Assembly: GCA_020186115.1 (NCBI GenBank)
Contig: WSYJ01000025.1
Location: 124,001-188,000 of the forward strand
Direction: 5' to 3'
DNA: 64,000 nt
From: Histomonas meleagridis
Lineage: Eukaryota; Parabasalia; Tritrichomonadida; Dientamoebidae
In this document: positions 1 to 9,454 of the stretch, piece after piece
Position numbering within the stretch: position 1 is the first letter of the stretch
Layout of the letters: the number at the start of each line of letters is the position of its first letter
The notes under the pieces: generated by a model
The model's database searches: none
What the model saw: the letters and a program-made list of their open reading frames with translations, nothing else
Told to the model about the DNA's origin: nothing
Program-made: the position numbers and the translations under genes

Positions 1-670
1 AACCTACAGCAAGTAATTTTCGATTCAAATGATAAAAACATTGATGATACCATAGAATCTCTCTTAGCTAACTTTCCACAAGTTTTCATATTCATACAAT
101 TTAATTATAAGTAATTTAATATACTCATTTTATATATCAAAAGGAATTGATCAGTTATTCTTAGAATTTTTAAAAAAATTGGAATTAAAAGAAAATGAAA
201 TTGGTTACATTAATAACAAAATCATTAATATATTTATAAAATGCTTAATATCTGAAGGTACTCAAGAATCAAATTATCTTTTGGAAAAAATGATTTCAAT
301 TGAAAACAATATTTCTGATTCTTTAATTTGTAAAAACAAATCAACACCAGACTTTGCACATCTTATTTCAAATGACAAAAAAAATAGAATCAAATGAATT
401 ATATAAATACTTTTGTAAAGCACGAATCCATATTTCGTACATTACATTACAAATGAAGCAATAAATATAATAAGAAACGATAAAGATAGTTAAATTATTT
501 CTTGAACAAAAAGGAATTGATATTAATGCTAAAGAGATTTATTTTATTTGTGATTTATTTTACTAATTTTCTATTTCAAAATAATAACAGAAAATTAATT
601 AAAGTATTTCGTACAGCGCATATGGATTCAAAAGGTTATATAAATATAGTTAAATTACGCGTCGGCCGAT
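1..670 (+). pseudogene. Decayed DUF3447/ankyrin gene relic
   Basis: Three pieces in different frames read like the usual trichomonad DUF3447-plus-ankyrin proteins. Bases 1-111 encode NLQQVIFDSNDKNIDD and more. Bases about 179-395 encode an ESNYLLEKMI-type segment like the one in the better preserved copy near 23.7 kb. Bases about 490-550 encode IVKLFLEQKGIDINAKEIYF, an ankyrin half-repeat, followed by about 64 nt of AT-rich spacer and then a TAHMDSKGYINIVKL piece. Stops and frameshifts break the frame throughout and there is no convincing start, so I read this as a dead copy. The left end is cut by the window. Confidence 0.6.
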
Positions 671-1043
671 AAAAATACTCATTAAATTAAAACTAAAAGT
701 TCAAACAAAGAAAGAAGAGTATGTGGAAAATATAAAATTCAATCATAAGAGTAATTATTTTGATTATTATTTGTTTTTAAAAATTCATATTCAAATTGTA
801 TTATAATTATTTTTTGTTATTTAATAAACATACCAGAAATGTATGCATTTTATGCATTACTTTTTATCATTTAATTTTTATTTATGGAGATAAAGATGTT
901 GGAAATACGAACAAAACGATTATCTGACTTGTTCAAATTTGACAGAGTCAGATTGATTTTGTTTGAATTGAATATTTGAAAAGAACCGTACATCTCAAAG
1001 TTCAATTGATACGATTATTTTTGATAGAATCTGTCCAGAATAG

Positions 1044-1049
1044 ACCGTT
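1044..1049 (+). promoter_or_regulatory. M3-like promoter element ACCGTT
   Basis: ACCGTT lies 15 nt before the ATG at 1065, the position expected for a trichomonad core-promoter element. Confidence 0.5.
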
Positions 1050-1064
1050 ACCCACAAAAGCCAG

Positions 1065-1646
1065 ATGGAAGGAGAATTAAAGATAAATATCCAATGGCTT
1101 CCTGGTGCAATCATTCCTGTCCTTATACATAAATCATGTACAGCAGAAAGATTATCAGATTTATTACAATTTTCTTGTTTTGAAAATGAAAAGGTTTATT
1201 TATTTTTTAATGGAATAGTTTTAAATCCTGATGAAACTTTAATTAAACAAGGAATTAAAAATGGTGATATCATTGAATGTAAAATTGTCAGTAAAATTCA
1301 GAATATTGAGGATTTATTTAAGAAAGAAGATCAAACCATTTCACGAGAAATTGCACGAGTTTTAGATATGCAAACAGATAAATTGAGACCAAGAAATGAA
1401 ATCAAAAAACTTGATACAAACTCATCGTATTCAGATTCAGATTCAGATTCATACCAGTTTTTGTTTTTACAAAGTAATGACCTTACACCATCCAATAATA
1501 TTTCGACAGAACCTCTTCCGATTCTCTGGCAAAATGAAGATTATGGTGATGCTATCTATAAATATGGAACAAACGTAGAAAGTCATCAAAATGAAGATAA
1601 CTCTGATTCATTTGATGAAATGAAGAAAGCTTTACCAGAAGAATAA
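1065..1646 (+). CDS. Ubiquitin-like domain protein
   Basis: A 193-residue protein. Residues about 5-75 look like a ubiquitin fold: beta-rich LKINIQWLPG, then LFFNGIVLNPDETLIKQGIK and GDIIECKI, matching the 'x-F-x-G-x-x-L-x-D-x-x-T-L-x-x-x-x-I-x-x-G-x-x-I' pattern of this family. There is no terminal diglycine, so it is not a conjugated modifier; the domain more likely acts as a docking module. The C-terminal half is polar, with a short Ser-Asp run (SSYSDSDSDSYQ), and is probably disordered. The ATG is chosen because a promoter-like ACCGTT sits just upstream. Function beyond ubiquitin-like binding is unknown. Confidence 0.7.
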   Translation: MEGELKINIQWLPGAIIPVLIHKSCTAERLSDLLQFSCFENEKVYLFFNGIVLNPDETLIKQGIKNGDIIECKIVSKIQNIEDLFKKEDQTISREIARVLDMQTDKLRPRNEIKKLDTNSSYSDSDSDSYQFLFLQSNDLTPSNNISTEPLPILWQNEDYGDAIYKYGTNVESHQNEDNSDSFDEMKKALPEE

Positions 1647-2504
1647 CATGCATAAAATGTATTCATATTTGTTTTAATTTCTTATAGTTTTTTTCATTTG
1701 TTAAACAAAACGTTTCGCAAAACAAATTTTGAACCAACTCAAACAACTTTGATGGAAAATTTTGAGTCGATGTGGTTGAATTCATTCAAAACTGGATTTG
1801 AGTACGCGAACCGCCAATAATCATAGAAATATTTCAGTTAAAACGGAACAGTATTGAGAGTAAATATCCGGAAAATGTTCGTTTCTAATGAAAGTGAAGT
1901 GAACAGGTCAATTTGAATACATATTTGAATTTTTTAAATAACTTTATTCTTGTTTATGTTCATATTATGAAATATTTTATTCAATAATATTATATAATAA
2001 TTCGATTAATATATTATATCAATGATATAATGAATTATTTTTGAAAATAATCCGCATAAAATGATATTCCAAATTTTCATTAAATTGTATTAAAATGAAA
2101 TTTTTCATAGATAATCTATGAAATGAATGCGTTTTTTATAACGAATTTCAATACCCATACCCAGAAAATCATTGTTTTGAGGTTACAAAATGTTTTAAAA
2201 AAGAGATTTTGATCAAGAAGCTTTAATTCCATAGTGCGTTTAAGAAAAACAAACAAATTATGATCCCTTTAAATCAAAAAAATCAATTATCCAAAATTCG
2301 AAAGTTCCAATTATTATTTTTATATTTTCATGAAAATTGTGATATGTATAATTCAATTATTGCAATTGTTAACACAAAACTATATGATTAACAAAATATT
2401 TGTACTTGATAGGAAACTTTTCAATCATTATTCAAATTAAAACATATGCAAACATATTTATACTTATGGCATAATACCCCAATTTTTTCTTATTTCTTTA
2501 TTTT
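1647..2504. other. Intergenic, AT-rich
   Basis: No gene seen. Bases about 2120-2250 are one copy of a direct repeat whose second copy lies at about 4400-4528; both look like fragments of DUF3447 genes. Confidence 0.5.
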
Positions 2505-2938
2505 TTATAAAATATCTTTTTGTTCAAGAAGTAATTTAACTATTTCTGTATAACCATTCCAAGATGCTAAAATAAGTGCTGTGTAAAATAATTTAAATAA
2601 TTTCCAAATATTATTTTGAAATATCAAATTATTATAAAAAATACAAAATAAAACAAATAAATATCTTGAGCATTAATATCAATCCCTTCTTGTTCAAGAA
2701 GTAATTGAATTATATCTGTAACACAACCATAAGATGCCCATATAAGTGCTGATTCAAATGTATCGAATATATTTTATATTTTTATATTAAACCCAATAAT
2801 GTTAAAACAAATATAGTTTTCATTCATATCGATTCCTCTTTTGATACAAAAATCTTTGAGTTTTTTATTGCCATCTAAATTCTTCGTGATTTTAATTTCA
2901 CTGGTATTCGGGATTTCGGCCATACAAAGTGAAGGCAT
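2505..2938 (-). CDS. Small ankyrin gene in three open blocks separated by 48- and 68-nt spacers
   Basis: Reading the minus strand, an ATG at 2938 opens a 45-codon block (2938-2804) that begins MPSLCMAEIPNT and ends GIDMNENYICF, like the cap before the ankyrin array of the lipase gene at 49.2 kb. A 48-nt AT-rich spacer (2803-2756) with in-frame stops follows. Next comes a 34-codon ankyrin block (2755-2654, ESALIWAS ... INAQDIYL), a 68-nt spacer (2653-2586), and a last 27-codon block (2585-2505, YTALILAS ... LLLEQKDIL, stop). If both spacers are removed the frame is exact and encodes 105 residues. A promoter-like ACCGTT lies 33 nt upstream. It could be a live gene with unusual intervening sequences or a pseudogene; the spacers have no GT-AG ends. 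Confidence 0.45.
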
Positions 2939-2971
2939 TTTTTTGAGTTCAAATTAATATTTCGCTTGGCA

Positions 2972-2977
2972 ACCGTT
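2972..2977 (-). promoter_or_regulatory. M3-like element upstream of the small ankyrin gene
   Basis: ACCGTT on the plus strand (AACGGT in sense), 33 nt before the ATG at 2938. Its presence argues that this ankyrin locus was, or still is, a transcribed gene. Confidence 0.4.
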
Positions 2978-3338
2978 TGGTTACAAAAATAAACGGATCA
3001 TGATGATATCATTTCCCATAATCAAAAACGATCAGTTTCGAGTGAATTATTTTACAAAAAGTTTTATCAGACTTTTGGTTATCATTTAAATCAGATCGCA
3101 TTTATTTACTATAGCATATTCATTTAATTTCAACATGAGTACAATAATGTATAGATCTTGTCGCGACACACCCACAAAAGATCTTTCCGGAAATTATAAA
3201 ATAAATATCAATTGATATTTAGAATTCTAAATATAGAATTTCTTCAATTAGTGACTCAGTGTTTATATTTTCGAGCAACGAAACTTCAAATATTTTATAA
3301 TGATACTTTCCTCCCATATATGTTTCTTATTTCTCTTT

Positions 3339-3846
3339 TCAATCATCTATTGTAAAGTATTTTTCATAAGATTTATCTCTTTTTGCATTATACACTATAA
3401 TGATTTCGCATTGCCAACTATAAATCCGATAGTCTCTTTCTGGATCAATAGTTTTCAAAGAATTTGGTTGATCAGGACTAAAAACCATAATAAGCTTATC
3501 CGAACCAAGGGTATAGATTGGGATAAGAGCTGAATATTGCTCATCTCCTGACGTATCCCAAAGGCATATTTTCTTGTCATTTAAAAAAAAGGCTTCAGCT
3601 ATTTTCGTTGGATTATAATCACCATGATGATCAACGCCTTTCAAAAACTTACAAAGGGTTGTTTTTCCTGTTGTGCCGTAACCCTATGATAGTGACCTTC
3701 TTTATTGTATTAGGATCGTTATTTGTTTCACCAATTGGTGCTAATCCTGTGATATAACCCTTGAATCGCCCCCACCTATCTCTTATAACGTGTCCATCAT
3801 CATTACGAGATCGAACAGAGTAAATTGTGCTTTGGATTGCCCCCAT
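3339..3846 (-). pseudogene. Ras/Rab-like small GTPase with a frameshift in the P-loop
   Basis: Starting at the ATG at 3846 the protein begins MGAIQS, which fits an N-myristoylation signal, followed by about 45 extra residues before the GTPase fold. A P-loop, GYGTTGKTT, is split between two frames by one extra base near 3680-3684. Downstream are the switch-II motif WDTSGDEQYSALIPIYTLGSDK and a hydrophobic strand. The G4 motif (NKxD) is degenerate (YNAKRDK), there is no SAK motif, and the C-terminus has no prenylation cysteine. I call it a broken or atypical GTPase. A single-base sequencing error in the P-loop cannot be excluded. Length (about 169 residues after frame repair) is short for Rab. 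Confidence 0.6.
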
Positions 3847-4329
3847 TTTGGGGAGGAAACAACTTTTTAAATTAGAATAAAGTAAACAAAAACTCGTATC
3901 GAAATTCTGTTGTTTATCCAAAGCTAAAGAGATAACACTTGTTGTTTGAATTCTTTAAAAGATATTACAGATTTCTTCAAAAAGAATTAATTTCACTAAA
4001 TTAAGCAGATGAAGATAACTTGATACACAAAAAATAATGCTCCATCTTTTTATTTAAATTTTTATATATATGGAGCTTCACACTAATTTTATGATGCATT
4101 CAAAGTAGGTACTTGAATTTGTTCCATGTCAGCAACAGTGTTTACCACTTTCAAATTCTTTATTAGACATTTCGACCACAAAAAAAAAAAAAAAAAGTTA
4201 ACGAAACAAATAATTTGATATATTTCGATTTCATTCATTTTTATCGACGTTAATATTCGATCGAATTTATATCACAAGTAATATTGATGAAGAAATTAAT
4301 CAAAGATTAATTGGAAAGTTATTATTTAA
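3847..4329. other. Intergenic
   Basis: No gene seen. There is a run of 16-17 A near 4180. Confidence 0.4.
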
Positions 4330-4528
4330 GCCGAAATTATTTAAACCATTATATTTCTTATGAAGTTCCCAATCATTCTTTGATAGTTCTTCATAATCTC
4401 TGAAATAAATGCGTTTTTTATAACGAATTTCAATACCCATACCCAGAAAATCATTGTTTTGAGGTTACAAAATGTTTTAAAAAAGATTTTGATCGAGAAG
4501 CTTTAATTTCATAGTGCGTTTAAGAAAA
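4330..4528 (-). pseudogene. DUF3447 fragment plus repeat copy 2
   Basis: On the minus strand bases 4400-4330 encode FRDYEELSKNDWELHKKYNG, clearly the same segment as FRDHYEELSENDWELHKKY in the gene near 23.9 kb. It is preceded in sense by a segment (4528-4400) that is nearly identical to 2120-2250. The frame is broken by stops. This is a remnant of a DUF3447-ankyrin gene. Confidence 0.6.
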
Positions 4529-6005
4529 CCAATTTAACAATAGTCACTATATAGCGAAAACTCGATTCTTTCAAATTATCGAGTTTCTTTTATTTCGATG
4601 AAATATTAATGATAATTATATTTTAACAAATTTCTTTATTGCAATTCTTTTCACAAATCTATTTGGTCAGCATTATTTCAAATTTTACTTGAGGCTAAAT
4701 TTCTGAAATTATTATCTATATCCAAGAAGTTAATTAACAATTTCTCTGAAACATCTTGCAGACGCACACATAATAATGTTTTTCAAATGATTTGTATAAT
4801 ATCTAAATATTATTTTGAGTTTTCAAATTATTAATATAAATTTTATTTACATTATTAAACAATTTAGAAATTATTACGAGCAAATATGTAGAATCCTTAT
4901 TTTGATAAAGGAGGAGCTTTATTTGGCATGAAAAAATGAAACTATTTTGTCTTTTTTTTCATTAATAAATTAACGTTTTTTGATCGGCGTTACCACTTTT
5001 TATAAATAACATGTTATGTTATGTACGTAAGCATCAAATTCAGTTTTCTTCAATAACTGAGTGATTATATTTTTTATTAATGAAATGTGCGTATATAAAT
5101 TTTATATACATTCTTAGATCGCACTGAAATGAGCTTCGCTTTTAAATTTAATGTCACGAATTTTTCATATGATTTATCTCTTCATTGTAAACTAAAAATG
5201 ATTTGAAGATATTCTTTTCTCTAAAATGACGATGTCTGTTCCTTTTGTTGTTTATACCTTGTAAAAAAAAAACTGATGTATTTCTGTTTTATTTGTTGTT
5301 TTAGTAATATTAGTTATAATGCACACCATATTAATACGTAAAAGATACGACGAAAATAAAAGAAAACATGTTGAGATGTTCTTTAAAATTACAACATGTC
5401 GCAATGGCTGCAAAGTTAATATCAAAAGCCAAAGACAAACAAGCAGTTCCCTTTAAAGGGGACAACTACCAAAAGGGAACCTAACCCCAATTTATTTCAT
5501 GCAATGTTAACTTGAGTAATAAACAAAATCTTAACAGAAGTACAAAAAATTTATCTAATTTTAATTTGCTTAAAAAAAGTTACAAAGTGAAGCGTCAATT
5601 CAAAAATTGAACAGAAAACAATCGTTTGTTATTCAATTATCACTCAATTTCCATATCGGCCAGACACTTTCGCATGACTGTACAGAAGAACCTGTAGACC
5701 TACGCCTTAATTTACGCTCGTACCGTAACATTAGCCATATTTGATAATTTGTTTCAATTTCAATTTGTAATTTTCGCAATATTCCAATTTTTCACTCACT
5801 TCACTTAAGAGAACGTTAACATAAACAATTTTTTTTTTTTTTTTTTTTGGATTTCTTTTAGTGTTTAAATTAATTTTTTAGTGACTGAAGACATTGGCAA
5901 CAAACGACATAAAAATTGATAAATTTTTGTTGTTGGCATATACCAAATGCATAAAAGAAAGAAACAAAAGATAAACGGTTTACTTATGATTTGGGGTGCC
6001 CCAAA
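4529..6005. other. Intergenic with ankyrin crumbs
   Basis: Bases about 4690-4860 (minus strand) keep a very worn ankyrin half-repeat (LLCASARCFREIVN). A poly-T run lies near 5828-5848. Nothing else is recognised. Confidence 0.4.
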
Positions 6006-6998
6006 TTACAATTTTGAATAAATTCGACTGATTCCAAACCTTTTGATTTGCTTTGTTTGTTCGTGGGAATTCTCTTCGAACATTTCAATTACCGACTTAA
6101 ACCCAAGTTTCACAAAGTCGGCGTTTGTTTTCAGATATAATTTCTCAAGTTGATACACTTCGTTTTTTGCAAATTTTTCAATTGTTTTACAAAAACTTTT
6201 TTGCAAAACTATTTTCAAAATGGAATTTAACATCGGAAGCAACGTAACGTCGTTCATGATGTCAGCGATGTAATTATAAAAATATTGGAAACAGCCATTT
6301 CGTATGAAAATTAAACATATCTCATCATCATCAACAAAGTTCCGAAAGAAAAACATTGACAGTTGTCGAATTTGTGGATCACAGAACAAATCATTGGTAT
6401 CAAAAATGACTTTGAAGAGATCGGCATTTTCTGATACAAACCAAAATCGTATGTTTTTCTTTCCAATTTCATTTGCCGAAATGTTGACTAAAATGCCCAA
6501 CGATTTTAATGCGATTTCTTTTGATTCAACTTCTTTAAGGATTAAATAGATTGAATCGAGTAATGGATTATAACTTAATAAACTTTCCGTGTTTGCAGAC
6601 TTGTTCGTTAAGTTCCATATTACATCAAGAAGTGGTACAACACGCCTTTTCCGAATGATTTCGGCATGATTAAGAATTGACTTTGATAAATTTTTTGCGC
6701 TTTCAAGTTCTATTTTAAGTTCAGTGTGTTTATCTAAAGCCAATGTTGAATTTTTCTCATTAACACAAGATTGAATAAAGAATCTTGATCTAATTCCCTT
6801 GATTTGCGCTAAAGAATCAGAAAGTAAATGAGGTATTTCATTTAGGTAATTCCATATTTCAGTTGTATTTGAAGTCATGATGTTTTCATAATACATTGAT
6901 TGATTAGAAACATTTGCAAAATCTTGAATTGTTTGGATCAGTTCTTTTTGAAGTTGTTCTCTTTCTTCGTTTGCCCGAATCATTTCGCTTTCGATCAT
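6006..6998 (-). CDS. Hypothetical helical-repeat (armadillo-like) protein
   Basis: A 330-residue protein starting MIESEMIRANEEREQ; the frame is open a little further upstream but with no other ATG. The N-terminus (residues 5-35) is a short coiled coil. The rest is a series of amphipathic helices with features of ARM/HEAT repeats, for example LLDVIWNLTNKS and SLGILVNISANEIGKKN, the classic 'L-x-x-L-x-N-L-S' pattern. Such proteins are scaffolds; no specific partner can be named. A promoter-like AACGGT (in sense) lies 41 nt upstream. Confidence 0.7.
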   Translation of the reverse strand: MIESEMIRANEEREQLQKELIQTIQDFANVSNQSMYYENIMTSNTTEIWNYLNEIPHLLSDSLAQIKGIRSRFFIQSCVNEKNSTLALDKHTELKIELESAKNLSKSILNHAEIIRKRRVVPLLDVIWNLTNKSANTESLLSYNPLLDSIYLILKEVESKEIALKSLGILVNISANEIGKKNIRFWFVSENADLFKVIFDTNDLFCDPQIRQLSMFFFRNFVDDDEICLIFIRNGCFQYFYNYIADIMNDVTLLPMLNSILKIVLQKSFCKTIEKFAKNEVYQLEKLYLKTNADFVKLGFKSVIEMFEENSHEQTKQIKRFGISRIYSKL

Positions 6999-7038
6999 AA
7001 AAACAAAATGTGTTATCACATCAAAACTCCATCAAAAA

Positions 7039-7044
7039 ACCGTT
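7039..7044 (-). promoter_or_regulatory. M3-like element
   Basis: ACCGTT on plus (AACGGT in sense) 41 nt before the ATG at 6998. Confidence 0.45.
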
Positions 7045-7790
7045 TGTCGCACGTTAATTTGATTTTTTTCTTCTAATAAAAAATATTCGAGTTTTATTTG
7101 AGTGTAGCTTCCATTGCTGCTATGAAAAGAGAGGAGAATGCAAATTCCTTAATAGGTCAATTTTTTCTCGTTAGCTTATTCGATACCAAACAATATTTGG
7201 AAATTAAATTTCCTTAAAACAACACTTATATGTTTGCATCTGAATATGGTTATAATACAGAAATTCCTAAGTTACTTCTTGGTGTTAAAAACAAATGCTT
7301 GTATGGAATGATCTTTTTAAATTATAATATTGTTATTTAACTAAATCCATTTATTTATGTTGTTACAGTTTCTGACAATTAAAAATGACATTTTAATGAT
7401 AAAAAAATACTTAATAAATTAAAATGAGGTTTTTACTAAGCAAAGAAATTCAGGTAATTTTGCAAAATTTTAATTCTATTTTTTGTTATAGTTAGCGCAT
7501 GGAATGTCAGCAAACGCTTTCTAATGGATATTAAATAATTTATTGTGATAGTAAATGATAAAATTTCTCATACACTGAAAATTTTGACTATTTCCAAGAA
7601 TTGCAATAAAATGTAAAGTTATTAATTTTTAATTCAATTTTTCGCATAAATTAATTTGAGTATTTTGAAATATTTGCATGATGCCAAAAAATTGTAAAAA
7701 AAATTAGTTAATATTTTATCCAAATAAAATAATTGATTGAATTATGAAATCTTATTTTAGAGGAATGATTTTTGTTATTTCTTAATATAC
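7045..7790. other. Intergenic
   Basis: Very AT-rich; no gene seen. Promoter signals for the BspA-like gene starting at 7791 are not obvious. Confidence 0.4.
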
Positions 7791-9128
7791 ATGCAAATAT
7801 TGTTTCTTTTTTTTAACATTTTTTTAATATTATTCAAACATGCCGACTTAATAATATTAAACTATATTGATATGCCAACCATATATCGCACTCAACCAAA
7901 TCATACTGTTCATACAGTAATCATAGGAGAAGGTGTTCATACAATTGGAAATGGGGCATTTCTTCGATGGAGTCGATTAACGAAAGTTGTTATTTCGGAT
8001 TCATTAGTATTTATTGGTAACAGTGCATTTAAATTATGTCTTAGATTAAAAGAAATAACATTTGGTAATGGTATTATTCGTATTGGTTCTCAAGCGTTTT
8101 CAAATTGTGTCGATCTTGAAAATATCATTTTACCTGACTCATTAGTTGAAATTGGGATGAAAGGATTTTATAGTTGCAAAAAGGCAACAACAATTACTTT
8201 TGGTGATAGATTAGTATACATTGGTTCAGGAGGGTTTGCCAAATGTGAAACAGTAAAAAATATTATTATTCCAAACTCAGTGAATGAACTTGAATTCGAC
8301 GCCTTTAAACATTGTTTAAGTTTAGAATCAGTTGTAATTGGAGATAATGTTCATATAATTAATGTCGAGACATTTTCTAATTGCATAAGCTTAGAAGAAA
8401 TTGATCTTAACTTTGTCGAAGTAATTGAATTACGCGCATTTGAATATTGTTTAAGCTTAAGAATAGTTATAATTGGTGAAGCTCTTACATTCATTAACTC
8501 CAATCCATTTCAATTTTGCGCTTCTTTAGAAAACATTTATGTAAATCCATTAAATACTGCTTATGCAAATCATCAAAATGATGGAGTCCTTTATGATAGA
8601 GCCATCTCAACGATTATATGTTTTCCGACGTCGAAAAAACTCAAAAATTATACATATGTCTTTCCAGAATTCATCGAATCAGTTCAAGAATATGCATTTT
8701 ATGCATGCAATACATTTAAGTTTCTGGAAATTAATAGATTTATGAAGGTTATTGGTTCTCGTTCATTTCAAGAATGCCAAAAATTATTAGAAGTAATGTT
8801 TCCAAATTCATTACGATTTATTGATGAATATGCTTTCTTAAGATGTACCAAATTAACATCAATATTTTTGGGAAAGGATATTATTCTTATAAGATCTCAT
8901 GCTTTTGCACAATGTATCGCCCTTAGATGCATTTACTTCTTCGGAGATAAAGAATTAAAGGGTTTAGCAAGTGATGCGTTTTCAAAATGCTGTTTCCTAA
9001 CAGTAATAACGAGGAAAACTTATGAAGGAAATACTTTTGCAGGTATAAGAGTATTCAAGGGAGAAGCTTATGGAAGTTGTCCGCCGATCAAATTATATGA
9101 TAATGATTATCCAATAGAAAATGCATAA
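7791..9128 (+). CDS. BspA-like leucine-rich repeat protein
   Basis: A 445-residue protein. The first 20 residues (MQILFLFFNIFLILFKHADL) are strongly hydrophobic and could be a signal peptide or anchor. From about residue 40 to 410 it consists of 23-residue BspA/LRR_5 repeats, such as VVISDSLVFIGNSAFKLCLR and IILPDSLVEIGMKGFYSCKK, with the I-G-x-x-A-F-x-x-C core. These form a beta-solenoid and in trichomonads are surface or secreted proteins implicated in adhesion. Unlike the other BspA-like genes in the window there is no Ser/Thr-rich stalk or C-terminal membrane helix; it ends PIKLYDNDYPIENA. It may be secreted. The frame is intact. Confidence 0.85.
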   Translation: MQILFLFFNIFLILFKHADLIILNYIDMPTIYRTQPNHTVHTVIIGEGVHTIGNGAFLRWSRLTKVVISDSLVFIGNSAFKLCLRLKEITFGNGIIRIGSQAFSNCVDLENIILPDSLVEIGMKGFYSCKKATTITFGDRLVYIGSGGFAKCETVKNIIIPNSVNELEFDAFKHCLSLESVVIGDNVHIINVETFSNCISLEEIDLNFVEVIELRAFEYCLSLRIVIIGEALTFINSNPFQFCASLENIYVNPLNTAYANHQNDGVLYDRAISTIICFPTSKKLKNYTYVFPEFIESVQEYAFYACNTFKFLEINRFMKVIGSRSFQECQKLLEVMFPNSLRFIDEYAFLRCTKLTSIFLGKDIILIRSHAFAQCIALRCIYFFGDKELKGLASDAFSKCCFLTVITRKTYEGNTFAGIRVFKGEAYGSCPPIKLYDNDYPIENA

Positions 9129-9442
9129 AATCATTTAAGTAAAAATAATTGATAAAATTTTGATTTATGAAATATGTTGAAATGTTTCGTATCTTTTTCG
9201 GATATGAATAAAACAAATGAAGATGTAGTAAAAAATTGTTAAAGTTGTCATTTTGAGATTAGTTTTGATGGAAGAATAATATGAAAAATTCAAAGAATAT
9301 GGTGTTGGTCAAATTTCATGAAGTATAACTTACTGATCACGGATGTTAAAAAAATATTGTTGTCTTGTTTAGTTGAGATTTTGCATTATCTTATTCTTGC
9401 AAGAATTGTGGCACAAAAAATGAATGTATTTTGATCACCCAA
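9129..9442. other. Intergenic
   Basis: No gene seen; holds the promoter of the next gene at its right edge. Confidence 0.4.
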
Positions 9443-9448
9443 AACGGT
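9443..9448 (+). promoter_or_regulatory. M3-like element AACGGT
   Basis: AACGGT 6 nt before the ATG at 9455, one of the closest spacings in the window. Confidence 0.45.
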
Positions 9449-9454
9449 TGTAAC

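Noticed and set aside
4182-4198. Poly-A run as a trace of retroposition
   Set aside because: No processed gene copy precedes it and no target-site duplication is visible.
5405-5485. 26-codon frame MAAKLISKAKDKQAVPFKGD
   Set aside because: It is protein-like and slightly GC-richer than its surroundings, but too short and unrelated to anything I recognise.
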